A DNA stretch of 64,000 nucleotides, from positions 620,001 to 684,000 of the forward strand of contig NZ_RBIQ01000007.1 in assembly GCF_003634105.1 (NCBI RefSeq). Direction: 5' to 3'. Positions within the stretch are counted from its first letter, which is position 1. Each line of letters begins with the position of its first letter. Both the position numbers and the translations under genes were made by a program. Positions 16,553-25,473 of this stretch are shown here, piece after piece. Source of the DNA: Maribacter vaceletii. Its GTDB lineage: Bacteria > Bacteroidota > Bacteroidia > Flavobacteriales > Flavobacteriaceae. The notes beneath the pieces were generated by a model, which ran no database searches, was not told the origin of the DNA, and saw nothing but the letters and a program-made list of their open reading frames with translations.

Positions 16553-17017
16553 CTAAAACCAAGGTTTTTTACCTACTTGGTATGTATTATAAAATTCCTC
16601 ATCGGTTTTAGTTAAATAAATAATACCTTCTATTAAACCAATAATACCAGCAGCACCGCAAGTAAGAAAAGTGGCAACAACTTGTATTATACCTTCTTTA
16701 GTATACCCCAAAATAAACTTGTGTATTCCTAAAGACCCAATAAATATAGCTAATAAACCTGCTAGTACTTTTTTATTTTCTCCGCCTGCACTTCCAAAAG
16801 CTTCTTTTGCACTATCTGCAAATTCATTAGCAGTCTTCTTTGCTTCGTCTGCAAAATCTCCAGCGGCTTCCTTAGCGTCTTCAGCAAACTCACTTGCTTT
16901 CTCTTTTGCTTCATCAAATTTCTCTGAAGCATTTTCTCCTATATCTTTTGCTTTTTCTTTTGCCGAATCTAAAGCATCTTCTGCCTTATCACCCAAATTT
17001 TTGTTTTCTTCTGACAT
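16553..17017 (-). CDS. TM2-domain protein with N-terminal LEA/apolipoprotein-like repeats
   Basis: 154 residues. Residues ~5-80 are a charged amphipathic helix built from ~11-residue repeats (for example KEKASEFAEDAKEAAGDFAD), the periodicity seen in LEA and apolipoprotein helices. Residues ~85-150 form a TM2 module: two membrane helices with the conserved GSLGIHKFILGY turn. TM2 proteins are small inner-membrane proteins of unknown biochemistry; the helical tail could lie on the membrane surface. Own terminator at 16514-16546. Confidence 0.85.
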   Translation of the reverse strand: MSEENKNLGDKAEDALDSAKEKAKDIGENASEKFDEAKEKASEFAEDAKEAAGDFADEAKKTANEFADSAKEAFGSAGGENKKVLAGLLAIFIGSLGIHKFILGYTKEGIIQVVATFLTCGAAGIIGLIEGIIYLTKTDEEFYNTYQVGKKPWF

Positions 17018-17260
17018 TGTTATTTTAGTTTTTGGTGGTTAATAAACTCCTTAAATGTACTATTTATTTTGAATATTATACAAGCTCTTTATTAAAAGTA
17101 ATCCTAAAGACTATAAATTTTATATAAAACTCTTGTTTTCCTAAAAAACAAACACTTACAAGTAGATTTTAAAATACCAATAGGTTTTTTATACCGATTA
17201 GGATATTAATAACACTCTAAATATCAAAATATTATATTGTATTATAAATTAGTACAAATA

Positions 17261-17716
17261 CTACCTCTTTATATTTTTTTCATACAAACGTATCCAATTC
17301 TCTGGTGTCATTTTACGCGCCAACTCCTCTATTAAACCATACGGTATATCATTTGTGTACTTAAAACGAATACAGCTTTTACCCATATCTAATTTTCTTT
17401 TACAGTGCTTTGGATATTCCTTTACAAACCAACCATAGAGATTAGAATCTGCATATATACCGGAATGGTATAATGCAATAAAGTTTTTTTGAGAGGCCAA
17501 ATTTATAAAGGGCAGCGGTAACTTTGGGTCACAATGATAACCATCAGGATATATAGAATGTGGCACTACATATCCTAACATTTTATAACTAATACATTCT
17601 AAAAAGCCTTCTGGTAAATTTGTTTTTAAAATATCTCGAATTTTAGAAACTACTTCTTTTCTATCTTCTGGTAAGCTTTCTATATATTCTTCTGGCGTAG
17701 TGGCATTAGACATCAT
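17261..17716 (-). CDS. DUF1801 domain protein
   Basis: 151 residues of the DUF1801/YdhG-like fold (PLPFINLASQKNFIALYHSG, then KRKLDMGKSCIRFKY). The family resembles frataxin-like iron-binding folds but has no agreed function. A second start codon follows immediately (MM); either could be used. Another DUF1801 gene lies 57 bases upstream in the same direction; the two proteins are too different and each too complete to be halves of one gene. Confidence 0.8.
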   Translation of the reverse strand: MMSNATTPEEYIESLPEDRKEVVSKIRDILKTNLPEGFLECISYKMLGYVVPHSIYPDGYHCDPKLPLPFINLASQKNFIALYHSGIYADSNLYGWFVKEYPKHCKRKLDMGKSCIRFKYTNDIPYGLIEELARKMTPENWIRLYEKNIKR

Positions 17717-17773
17717 TTAGAGTAAATTAAATGTTATCCTTTAAAGTTACTAAATTTAGCATTTAGTATACAT

Positions 17774-18121
17774 CTACTTTTCTCGTATATCTATTGCAGT
17801 TTCTAATAGAAAATTAAGTGTTTCTATAGCAATATCTTTAGTAGGATTTACTCTAAAAATTTTCATTTTAGCTCGTTTTCCAGTTTCTAAATCTGGATGT
17901 ATAAGTTTATCCCCATCTACAAAAAGAATATATGGTTCTGTTGATTTTTTATCTACCCAGAGATACACAAACATTTTATTATGGTAACAAAAACACGGCA
18001 TTCCATATTTAGTAGTCTCCGTTATATTTTCGCTTTGTTTAAGTATAATATCTCGCAAAGCAAGTAAGCAACTTTTGTTTGGCTCGTGTTTACTAAAATA
18101 AAAATCTTCGTTTTTGTTCAT
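17774..18121 (-). CDS. DUF1801 domain protein, shorter paralogue
   Basis: 115 residues with the DUF1801 core (TETTKYGMPCFCYHNKMFVYLW and a KMKIFRVNP strand). Nine bases separate it from the dehydrogenase upstream, so it probably belongs to the same transcript. No function is known. Confidence 0.8.
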   Translation of the reverse strand: MNKNEDFYFSKHEPNKSCLLALRDIILKQSENITETTKYGMPCFCYHNKMFVYLWVDKKSTEPYILFVDGDKLIHPDLETGKRAKMKIFRVNPTKDIAIETLNFLLETAIDIREK

Positions 18122-18130
18122 GGGATTATA

Positions 18131-19084
18131 TTAACAAAACTCTGTCTTCACCTTATCTACAATAGTCTGGGCTAATTTAATTTTACTTTCTACGGTCCAG
18201 CCAGCAACATGTGGCGTTAGCAATACTTTATTAGATTTTATTAAATATTGAAAAGCTTCTGGCATATTCGCTTCTAGCATATTCGCTTCTGCAAACATAT
18301 CTTCGAAGGAACTTTTTTCGTACTCTAAAACATCTAAGCCTGCTCCTAAAATTTTTTCAGATTCTAAAGCTTGCACCAAATCTTGTGTTTTAATACATTT
18401 TCCACGTGCCGTATTTAGAATCCAAAATGGTTTATGAAACTGAGAAATAAATTCTTTATTTATCATCGCAATGGTTAATTCGGTTTGTGGAACATGCAAG
18501 CTAAGAACATCTGTTCTTTGTTGTAATTCTAATATTCCCACTTGCCTAGCATCTTCATTACCTACTCCGCCTTGAATATCATAACAAATTACCTCTACAT
18601 CAAAACCTCGTAATTTTTTGGCAAATGCCTTTCCCATATTACCATACCCAATAATACCAACCGTCTTACCATCTAGCTCTATTCCTCTATTACCCTCACG
18701 GTTCCATGTTCCAGAACGCACTTCATTATCTGCACTTGTAAGCTTATTAAATAAAGATAACAACATTCCTAAGGTATGCTCGCCTACAGCATTTCTATTT
18801 CCTTCTGGTGCAGAGGCTAAAAAAATTCCTTTATGCTTAGCATAACTAGTATCTATATTTTCTAAGCCTGCTCCTAACCTTCCTATAAATTTTAAGTTGG
18901 GTGCTTTATCTAAAAATGTTTTATCTATCGTAAATCTACTTCTAATAATAAGCCCGTCATACAAATGTAATTTTGTTTCTATTTCCTGTTTGGAAGAGGT
19001 ATAATCCTCATCATTCTGGAAACCTAAAGTTGTAAATTGTTCTATTATTAATGGGTGATTTAAATCTAAATGTAATACTCTCAT
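18131..19084 (-). CDS. D-isomer-specific 2-hydroxyacid dehydrogenase
   Basis: 317 residues. Rossmann motif GYGNMGKAFA, catalytic Arg in NTARG and the catalytic His in TPHVAGW are all present. Family members oxidise or reduce 2-hydroxyacids with NAD(P); many in this branch are annotated phosphoglycerate dehydrogenase, but this protein lacks the ACT regulatory domain. An in-frame 15-bp tandem duplication at 18262-18290 gives the repeat ANMPEA/ANMLEA-like segment near residue 270, before TPHVAG. It overlaps no neighbour; the cupin gene ends 3 bases upstream. Confidence 0.85.
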   Translation of the reverse strand: MRVLHLDLNHPLIIEQFTTLGFQNDEDYTSSKQEIETKLHLYDGLIIRSRFTIDKTFLDKAPNLKFIGRLGAGLENIDTSYAKHKGIFLASAPEGNRNAVGEHTLGMLLSLFNKLTSADNEVRSGTWNREGNRGIELDGKTVGIIGYGNMGKAFAKKLRGFDVEVICYDIQGGVGNEDARQVGILELQQRTDVLSLHVPQTELTIAMINKEFISQFHKPFWILNTARGKCIKTQDLVQALESEKILGAGLDVLEYEKSSFEDMFAEANMLEANMPEAFQYLIKSNKVLLTPHVAGWTVESKIKLAQTIVDKVKTEFC

Positions 19085-19087
19085 AAA

Positions 19088-19453
19088 TTAAATTTTGGGG
19101 TAACTAGTCTGCGTTTTTTCATGTTTTATTCCGCCTGTATGTGCAGTAGTTAATTTTTCAAAAAGAAGAACCTCAACTACTTCTCCGTTTTTAGTACTAG
19201 GGTTATGTTCCACACCTTTAGGAACTACAATGATTTCTCCTTCTTTTACCACTTCTGTACGGTCTCTAAATTGCATATACAAGGTGCCTTTTATCACCTG
19301 AAATAACTCATCTTCATTTTCGTGGGCATGCCAAACAAATTCACCTTTGAGTTTTGCTAATAGCACTTGCATAGTATCTACAATTGCTATTTGATGTGGG
19401 TGCCATTCTTTTGTAAACTCGGCATGCTTCGCTACAATATTAATTGATTTCAT
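19088..19453 (-). CDS. Cupin-fold protein
   Basis: 121 residues of a single-domain cupin: the metal-binding histidines lie in WHAHENEDELFQV and a following PKGVEHNPS segment, motifs 1 and 2 of the cupin fold. Family members are isomerases, dioxygenases or sugar-binding proteins; this one cannot be assigned. It is followed at 3 bases by the 2-hydroxyacid dehydrogenase gene, so the two are likely co-expressed and may act on the same metabolite. Confidence 0.85.
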   Translation of the reverse strand: MKSINIVAKHAEFTKEWHPHQIAIVDTMQVLLAKLKGEFVWHAHENEDELFQVIKGTLYMQFRDRTEVVKEGEIIVVPKGVEHNPSTKNGEVVEVLLFEKLTTAHTGGIKHEKTQTSYPKI

Positions 19454-19489
19454 AAAAAAGATTAGAACAGTAAGGTATTGTAAAAGGAT

Positions 19490-20842
19490 TTAAATTCCTA
19501 ATACCATTTTGGCTATCCAGAAGTAAATTAGGATTCCAAAAATATCATTACTTGTAGTAATAAAAGGCCCTGTTGCTATTGCAGGGTCTATTCCTTGTTT
19601 ATTCAAAAATAATGGGACAAAAGTCCCTATAAGTCCTGCTACTATAATAACCACAACTAAGGATGCTGAGATAGCAAATGCTGTATTTACGTCTCCTTTA
19701 GTAACCCAGACAAAGAAAAACAGAAAAAGTGCTAGAATAGTACCATTTAACGCTGCCAAAAGCATTTCTTTTATTAACCTTCTATTTATACTCCCCTTTA
19801 CATCATCATTAGCTAAACCTTGCACTATAATTGCACTAGATTGTACTCCTACATTACCTGCCATTGCCGCAATTAATGGTGTAAAAAAGAATAATACGGC
19901 ATACTTGTTAAAGGTATCTTGAAAACCTTCCATAATTAAAAAGGCACCTACACCACCTACAAGTCCCAAAAAAAGCCATGGTAAGCGTGCTCTTGTAAGT
20001 TCTATTATACTGTCATCTGCCTCTACATCTTGTGTAATACCTGCTGCTAATTGGTAATCTTTATCGGCCTCTTCTTTTAATACATCTACAATATCATCAA
20101 TAGTAATTCTCCCTAATAAAGTTTTACTATTATCCACAACCGGAATTGCTTCTAAATCGTACTTAGACATAACTTTTGCTACATCTTCTACATTATCTTC
20201 TACATTTACATAATCTACATTAGAGATATAGATGTCTGCAATTTTTTTTTCGTTTTTAGCTACAATAAGGTCTTTTAATGACAATCTTCCTACTAACTCA
20301 TCTTGTTTATTAACTACATAAACGGAGTGCACACGTGTTACTTCTTCTGCTTGGCCTCTTATACGGCGTAAACAACCTGCAACTGTCCAGGTGTCATAAA
20401 CTTTAACTAGCTCTTTTGCCATTAACCCCCCAGCCGTATCTTCTGCATATTTAAGAAGTTCTTTAATCTCTTCTTTATGCTCCTCATCTTCTATATTAGA
20501 TATTACTTCTTGCTGACGTTCTTCTGATAATTCTGCAATAATATCTACAGCATCATCTGTATCTAGTTCTTCTAATTCTTCCGCAATTTCTTTAGAAGAT
20601 AAATTACCTAAAATGGCTTCTCTTAAGTCATCATCAACCTCTGTTAAAACATCTGAAGTTTTATCACTATCTAACAACTTTATTAAATAAGTAGCTTCTT
20701 CTGCAGCTAACTCATTTATTATTTCAGCAACATCGGCATAATGCACCTCATTCAAAAGACCCTCTAATTGTACATCCTCTTGGTTGTAAATTAACAGTTT
20801 TATTTCTGCTACAAGTTCTTCTGTAAGTTTAAACGGTGTCAT
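19490..20842 (-). CDS. mgtE: Magnesium transporter MgtE
   Basis: 450 residues in the MgtE order: N-terminal helical Mg2+ sensor ([17 protein letters not shown] ...), tandem CBS domains (~135-255) and a five-helix membrane domain from about 285. Conserved [16 protein letters not shown] is in the pore region. It imports Mg2+ into the cytosol and closes when cytosolic Mg2+ is high. Its start overlaps the end of rsmA by 14 bases, so translation is probably coupled. Confidence 0.95.
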   Translation of the reverse strand: MTPFKLTEELVAEIKLLIYNQEDVQLEGLLNEVHYADVAEIINELAAEEATYLIKLLDSDKTSDVLTEVDDDLREAILGNLSSKEIAEELEELDTDDAVDIIAELSEERQQEVISNIEDEEHKEEIKELLKYAEDTAGGLMAKELVKVYDTWTVAGCLRRIRGQAEEVTRVHSVYVVNKQDELVGRLSLKDLIVAKNEKKIADIYISNVDYVNVEDNVEDVAKVMSKYDLEAIPVVDNSKTLLGRITIDDIVDVLKEEADKDYQLAAGITQDVEADDSIIELTRARLPWLFLGLVGGVGAFLIMEGFQDTFNKYAVLFFFTPLIAAMAGNVGVQSSAIIVQGLANDDVKGSINRRLIKEMLLAALNGTILALFLFFFVWVTKGDVNTAFAISASLVVVIIVAGLIGTFVPLFLNKQGIDPAIATGPFITTSNDIFGILIYFWIAKMVLGI

Positions 20843-21701
20843 TCTCTATTTTCTTAGTCAGCGTAATAAAATTGGCCACTGTTAATTGTTCAGGTCGCTT
20901 GCCAAAGATAACATCTTCTTTTAGATTATCTGAAAATGCAAATGGTTTTAAACTATTTCTTAACGTTTTCCTACGTAACCCAAAAGCAGCTTTTACCACT
21001 TTATAAAGCATAGGTACACTACAATCTAATTTTAGATTCTCTTTACGTGTTAAGCGTAAAACTCCAGATTGTACTTTTGGTGGCGGATTAAACACATTTG
21101 GCTCTACCGTAAATAAATACTCTGCAGTATAGAACGCTTGTGTTAATACAGATAATATACCGTAGGTTTTATTCCCTTCTTTAGCACATATACGCTCTGC
21201 CACTTCTTTCTGAAACATTCCCGAAAACTCTGGTACTTGTTCTCGCATCTCTAACATCTTAAAAACAATTTGTGTAGAAATATTATAAGGGAAGTTACCT
21301 GTTATTGCAAATTGCTCTTTACCAAAGAGGTCTTCTATGTTGTATTTTAAAAAATCGGCTTCAATTACTCTAAACGTTCCTTTTCTTTGTTGTAATTCTG
21401 GATGCTCTAATGGAAAATTAGTTTTAAGATATTCTATAGATTCTGTATCTAAATCTAAGGCCACCAAATCCATTTCTTGTTTTAGTAAGTGTTTGGTTAA
21501 AACCCCTGTGCCAGGCCCAATTTCTATAACATTTTTATACCCTTGTAAAGACAACGTATTGCCTATATCATACGCAACACCTTCATCTGTTAAAAAATGC
21601 TGCCCTAAATGCTTTTTAGCTTTTACAGGGCTATCTTCTTGCCAGTTTTTTTTAAACTTAGGCTTACCTCCAACATATTTTCCTTTTCCCTTTTTTGCCA
21701 T
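20829..21701 (-). CDS. rsmA: 16S rRNA dimethyladenosine transferase RsmA (KsgA)
   Basis: 290 residues. [23 protein letters not shown] (SAM site) and NFPYNIST are the KsgA signatures. It dimethylates the two adjacent adenosines in helix 45 of 16S rRNA as a late 30S checkpoint. The first ~28 residues (basic, [15 protein letters not shown]) precede the usual start; a later start is possible but no better ATG is evident. It lies 3 bases after the DUF4286 gene. Confidence 0.95.
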   Translation of the reverse strand: MAKKGKGKYVGGKPKFKKNWQEDSPVKAKKHLGQHFLTDEGVAYDIGNTLSLQGYKNVIEIGPGTGVLTKHLLKQEMDLVALDLDTESIEYLKTNFPLEHPELQQRKGTFRVIEADFLKYNIEDLFGKEQFAITGNFPYNISTQIVFKMLEMREQVPEFSGMFQKEVAERICAKEGNKTYGILSVLTQAFYTAEYLFTVEPNVFNPPPKVQSGVLRLTRKENLKLDCSVPMLYKVVKAAFGLRRKTLRNSLKPFAFSDNLKEDVIFGKRPEQLTVANFITLTKKIENDTV

Positions 21702-21704
21702 AGC

Positions 21705-22016
21705 TTAATGTTCGCTTACTATTTGTAACTCCGTTCTAAATGCCACAAATTTACCAGCAAAAAGTTTACTACCATCTGATCGCATTTTTTCTGCATCTTC
21801 TTCATAGTATTTTTGTAAAGTTGCTTTACTATCTGTTGTGTATTGCACGGAATAGGTAACACCTCCCATTTCTTCTTCTACCAAAACTTTTGTCATTAAT
21901 GCTTTACTAAACTTACCTGTTGCAAGCATTTCTGGAATGTGTGTTTCTTTCATCCACACTAACCAATTACTAACAATAGTTTCTTCTACATTAATGGTAA
22001 CGTTATATATATACAT
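21705..22016 (-). CDS. DUF4286 family protein
   Basis: 103 residues with the family start YIYNVTINVEE and the VTYSVQYTTDSKATLQKYYE segment, a ferredoxin-like/antibiotic-monooxygenase-type small domain. No function is known. It sits between the TPR gene (6 bases upstream) and rsmA (3 bases downstream) in one operon. Confidence 0.85.
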   Translation of the reverse strand: MYIYNVTINVEETIVSNWLVWMKETHIPEMLATGKFSKALMTKVLVEEEMGGVTYSVQYTTDSKATLQKYYEEDAEKMRSDGSKLFAGKFVAFRTELQIVSEH

Positions 22017-22022
22017 ATTTTT

Positions 22023-23807
22023 TTAATTTATGGCATCTCCACGCAATCTTCTAAAATGTTTTCTTGCTGTGGGGGCGTAATAACTATCTTGATAGTTATA
22101 TATTATTTTTTCGAACTGTTCTTTTGCTTTCTGCGGCTTATTTAATTTATTCTCATATAACATACCCAAGGCATAATATGCATCATCTGCTAAAATCCCT
22201 TGGGCATAAAATTCTATTATTTTCTGATAATTAAATTTTGCTTGTTCATATTCTTTTAATTGTTCTAAAAATTCTCCTTGTTTAAGCAAAGCCTCATCTT
22301 CTATTTTTTCTCCTTTATGATTTTCTAAAATATCATTTAAAATTGTAACCGCTTCTTTTGTTTTATTTTGATATGCTAGCAAATCTGCCCTTGCATACTT
22401 CTTTAACGCTATTTGTGTAGAATCTTCCAAAACATTATCCGAAATTAATAAACTAAGTTGCATAGCATCATTTGCAATAAGCTGTGAAGTAGAACTTCTT
22501 AACACTTTTAATTGTGTTAATGCCCAATCAAAATCTCCTTTATAAAAGCTTGTTTGTGCTACTTTGAATCTGGCATTTTGCCCAATAACATCATTCTTAA
22601 ATTTTCTCTGAATTTGAGAAAAATAAATAAGTGCTTCATTAAATTTTTTATTGTAGACTAAAATCTCTCCAAGTGCAAATTTTACGTAAGCTACAGACTC
22701 CCTATTCAAAGGTATTTCTAAATAATCTTTTAATAATTTAATTGCAGGGTCAGGGGTGTTTTTTTTAAATGTTAAAAACTTAGCGTACGCTATTTGTAAT
22801 CTAAGTGTTGTGTTCTTAATGCCGTGAATTTGCAATAGTTCTTTATACTTTTTTTCTACATTATCTAAAGTGCTAGTACCCTCTTGTTGTAATTGAATGT
22901 TTATTAATTGCAACTCTGAATCTAATCTTGTGGTTTCATCTTGTGTTTCCTTTAAAATAAAATAATAAATCTCTTGTGCCACATCTAATTCTCCTACATT
23001 ATATGCAATGTCCGACAAGTCTATTAATCTATTCGTATTTGTTCCTTCTGTTCTTTTAAAAATTGCCTTTTCTTGCCTAAAAGCACTTTCGTATTGTTTT
23101 TGTTTTACAAAAAGCCAACTCAACAAATCATTCCAAAGAATATCCGGATTTCTTTGCGCATTTTTTAAAAGCACTTTCTTTAAAATTAAATTATTGGTAT
23201 TAGTAGTTTCTTCTGTAACAAAGGCATCTATATTACGTAAAACATTAGACTTAGAAGTTTTTCCTTCTAGGAGTAATGTTAAATAGGCAACATACATTTT
23301 CTCTATATTACCTTGCTCCCCATAAATTCTTGCAAGTTGGTAATTATAATTTAAAGAAGGATTTAGTGCCATTGCTTTCTCATAAGCTATAATTGCTTTA
23401 TTAAGTAAGGAATACTTTAGAAATTTAGCTCCTATTCTAGAACCGTAATTAGGATTTTTACTTAAGAATTTTATTGCTTTATTGTACTGCGCTTCTGCTT
23501 TCTCATTTTTACTTTGAAGGGAGTAGGTGTATCCCAAATCTATTATAAAATTTGGAGCTACATTAGTATCTTTTATTTTTTTCTCTAAAAAAGCTTCTGC
23601 ATCTTCATACCTTTCTAATTGCTGATAACATGCAACCAAACCCTCTAAATAATCTAACCTTCTTGGGTTCGATTTAGAAAGTTTTTCATAAAAAACAACT
23701 GCTTTATCAAACTCTCCATCATTAAAATATTGCAATGCCAAAAAATCTTCCTGGGCAGATGTCCAGAAAAAACAGCAGGTAAGTAAAAATGTGATAAATA
23801 TGCGCAA
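22023..23807 (-). CDS. Exported tetratricopeptide-repeat protein
   Basis: About 594 residues of TPR-type helical repeats behind a signal peptide (RIFITFLLTCCFFWTSAQ), so periplasmic. Several repeats are evident, e.g. AFFYEKLSKSNP-like and NPSLNYNYQLARIYGEQG segments. The frame is open to an ATG at 23838-23840, but a TAnnTTTG element (23822-23829, minus strand) lies after that ATG, and the signal peptide begins right at the TTG codon at 23805-23807. I therefore prefer the TTG start. It probably heads the operon DUF4286-rsmA-mgtE. A scaffold or complex-assembly role is typical but not shown. Confidence 0.8.
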   Translation of the reverse strand: MRIFITFLLTCCFFWTSAQEDFLALQYFNDGEFDKAVVFYEKLSKSNPRRLDYLEGLVACYQQLERYEDAEAFLEKKIKDTNVAPNFIIDLGYTYSLQSKNEKAEAQYNKAIKFLSKNPNYGSRIGAKFLKYSLLNKAIIAYEKAMALNPSLNYNYQLARIYGEQGNIEKMYVAYLTLLLEGKTSKSNVLRNIDAFVTEETTNTNNLILKKVLLKNAQRNPDILWNDLLSWLFVKQKQYESAFRQEKAIFKRTEGTNTNRLIDLSDIAYNVGELDVAQEIYYFILKETQDETTRLDSELQLINIQLQQEGTSTLDNVEKKYKELLQIHGIKNTTLRLQIAYAKFLTFKKNTPDPAIKLLKDYLEIPLNRESVAYVKFALGEILVYNKKFNEALIYFSQIQRKFKNDVIGQNARFKVAQTSFYKGDFDWALTQLKVLRSSTSQLIANDAMQLSLLISDNVLEDSTQIALKKYARADLLAYQNKTKEAVTILNDILENHKGEKIEDEALLKQGEFLEQLKEYEQAKFNYQKIIEFYAQGILADDAYYALGMLYENKLNKPQKAKEQFEKIIYNYQDSYYAPTARKHFRRLRGDAIN

Positions 23808-23821
23808 GCTAGGATTTTTAT

Positions 23822-23829
23822 CAAAGATA
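23822..23829 (-). promoter_or_regulatory. Promoter -7 element of the TPR-rsmA-mgtE operon
   Basis: Reads TATCTTTG on the minus strand. It lies downstream of the upstream-most ATG of the TPR frame and so argues for the TTG start at 23807; the leader would be only about 8 nt. Confidence 0.45.
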
Positions 23830-23881
23830 GATAATATCAAAAGATCTTAGATGCTATTTAACTGTAGCTTATATTTTAAAG

Positions 23882-24616
23882 TTAATTTTCAAGTTTTGAG
23901 ATAGCTACAGGGAGTATTCTCTCAACAAATTTTGAATAGGCTAACTCTGAAGGATGTAAACCGTCTGAAGCAACAAGGTCTTTATTCTTTAGCCCCTCTC
24001 TAGTTATGTCTGTTATATTTATAAATGAAATATTCTTTTTAGTACAATAATTTTCTGCAAAAGCATTGTATTTATCTATACCATTAGATATTTTAATATC
24101 TCCTTCTCCAAAGGGAGTATAGGCATAATCTGGAATAGACACAACAATAACTTTTCCGCTACTAGATTTAGCCTTTTTAATTGCAGCTGCAACAAGGGCA
24201 GGAAACTCTAGCTCATATAAAGAAAAAGGTTTATTTTGATATTGATTATTTACACCAATTAAAAGAGTTACTAAATTATAATTATTAGCTACATTTTCTG
24301 ACGCTACAGCATTAATTAGATTTGTAGTTGTCCAACCCGTTCTAGCAATCACTTTTAAGTCTATAGAAGTATTTGATCCAAAGCTATTTAACAACCCTTC
24401 TTTTAATTGCTCTGGAAATTTACAAGACACACAAACACTTTCTCCTATGGTATAACTGTCGCCTAAAGAAAGAATGGAAATAGTTTTACTTTTAAGAGTA
24501 TCAGCTTTTTCCTCATTTTTCTCCTCTTTAGCAATCCTACTAATTACTTCTTCAGTATTAGAACATCCAAATGATAAAAACACACTTAAGCTAAAAAATA
24601 GCAAAAAACATTTCAT
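23882..24616 (-). CDS. SGNH/GDSL-type esterase lipoprotein
   Basis: 244 residues. A lipoprotein signal peptide ends at Cys18 (LSFGC). The SGNH blocks are present: GDSY (52-55, Ser54), GVNNQ and SDGLHPS (Asp218, His221). Such enzymes remove acyl or acetyl groups from lipids or glycans at the outer envelope. A Glu/Lys-rich linker separates the anchor from the catalytic domain. Monocistronic and facing away from the TPR operon's promoter. Confidence 0.85.
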   Translation of the reverse strand: MKCFLLFFSLSVFLSFGCSNTEEVISRIAKEEKNEEKADTLKSKTISILSLGDSYTIGESVCVSCKFPEQLKEGLLNSFGSNTSIDLKVIARTGWTTTNLINAVASENVANNYNLVTLLIGVNNQYQNKPFSLYELEFPALVAAAIKKAKSSSGKVIVVSIPDYAYTPFGEGDIKISNGIDKYNAFAENYCTKKNISFINITDITREGLKNKDLVASDGLHPSELAYSKFVERILPVAISKLEN

Positions 24617-24676
24617 TTTTATTTTAAAGATACGTTTTTAGCTACAAAACACTATTTAAGCAAAAAAGCGCTATAA

Positions 24677-25393
24677 TTAAGGATTTGTAGACCACAAAGC
24701 AGCACTTTTTAGCATTGCTCTTCTTGGTAATTTTAATCCTGCTAGTATTAATTCTGCAAAATCTGTAGGTTGTAGTACATTTTCAGAACCTTTTTCCATC
24801 ATATTTAACCCCAAAGTCATATCTGTTTCTATAGTACTTGGTGTTAATGTATTTACCCTAATATTATTTTTACGAACTTCTTTCATTAAAGATTCTGACA
24901 TCCCTATAACTGCGAATTTAGAGGCTGAATAGGCAGATATATTTGCATTTCCGTTTAAACCAGCTGTAGAAGATACATTTACAATATCTCCTTCATTCTT
25001 ATCTAATAAATAAGGTAAGACCTCTTTTGTAACATAATACATTCCCATAACATTAGTTTGTATCATAGCGCTCCATTGCTCAACTGGCATATCATTAAAA
25101 GACCCTACGGAACAAATTCCTGCGTTATTCACCAAAATATCTATACCACCTAAAGTGTCTATACTATTTTTGATATTCTTTTTTACTTCGTCATAATTAC
25201 CAACATCGAAAACTGAATAAATAGCTTTTACTCCAAAGGTTTCTAACTCGGAAACCGTTTCTTTTAAAACGCTCTCTGTTCTTCCTGTAATAGCAACATC
25301 AATACCTTCTTTAGCAAACGCTAAAGCAGTTGCTTTCCCTAGACCTCTACCTCCACCGGTTATAATTGCTTTTTTGCTTTGTAAATTGCTCAT
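24677..25393 (-). CDS. Short-chain dehydrogenase/reductase (3-oxoacyl-ACP reductase type)
   Basis: 238 residues. The cofactor loop TGGGRGLGK (12-20), NNAG (89-92), Ser141/142 and YSASK (Tyr155, Lys159) complete the classical SDR active site. NADP preference is plausible from Arg in the loop. It resembles FabG but the true substrate is not determinable. It stands alone between the SGNH lipoprotein and the porin. Confidence 0.88.
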   Translation of the reverse strand: MSNLQSKKAIITGGGRGLGKATALAFAKEGIDVAITGRTESVLKETVSELETFGVKAIYSVFDVGNYDEVKKNIKNSIDTLGGIDILVNNAGICSVGSFNDMPVEQWSAMIQTNVMGMYYVTKEVLPYLLDKNEGDIVNVSSTAGLNGNANISAYSASKFAVIGMSESLMKEVRKNNIRVNTLTPSTIETDMTLGLNMMEKGSENVLQPTDFAELILAGLKLPRRAMLKSAALWSTNP

Positions 25394-25473
25394 TCTATAT
25401 CTTTTTAATTAATTTTCTATTAAAATAGACCTAAGTCCTTAATTTTATTATAATTAGGAATCTTTTACAAGCT

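Noticed and set aside
17261-18121. Two adjacent DUF1801 genes as one gene split by a frameshift
   Set aside because: Both have complete domains with their own starts and stops, and the 57-base gap contains no coding continuation.
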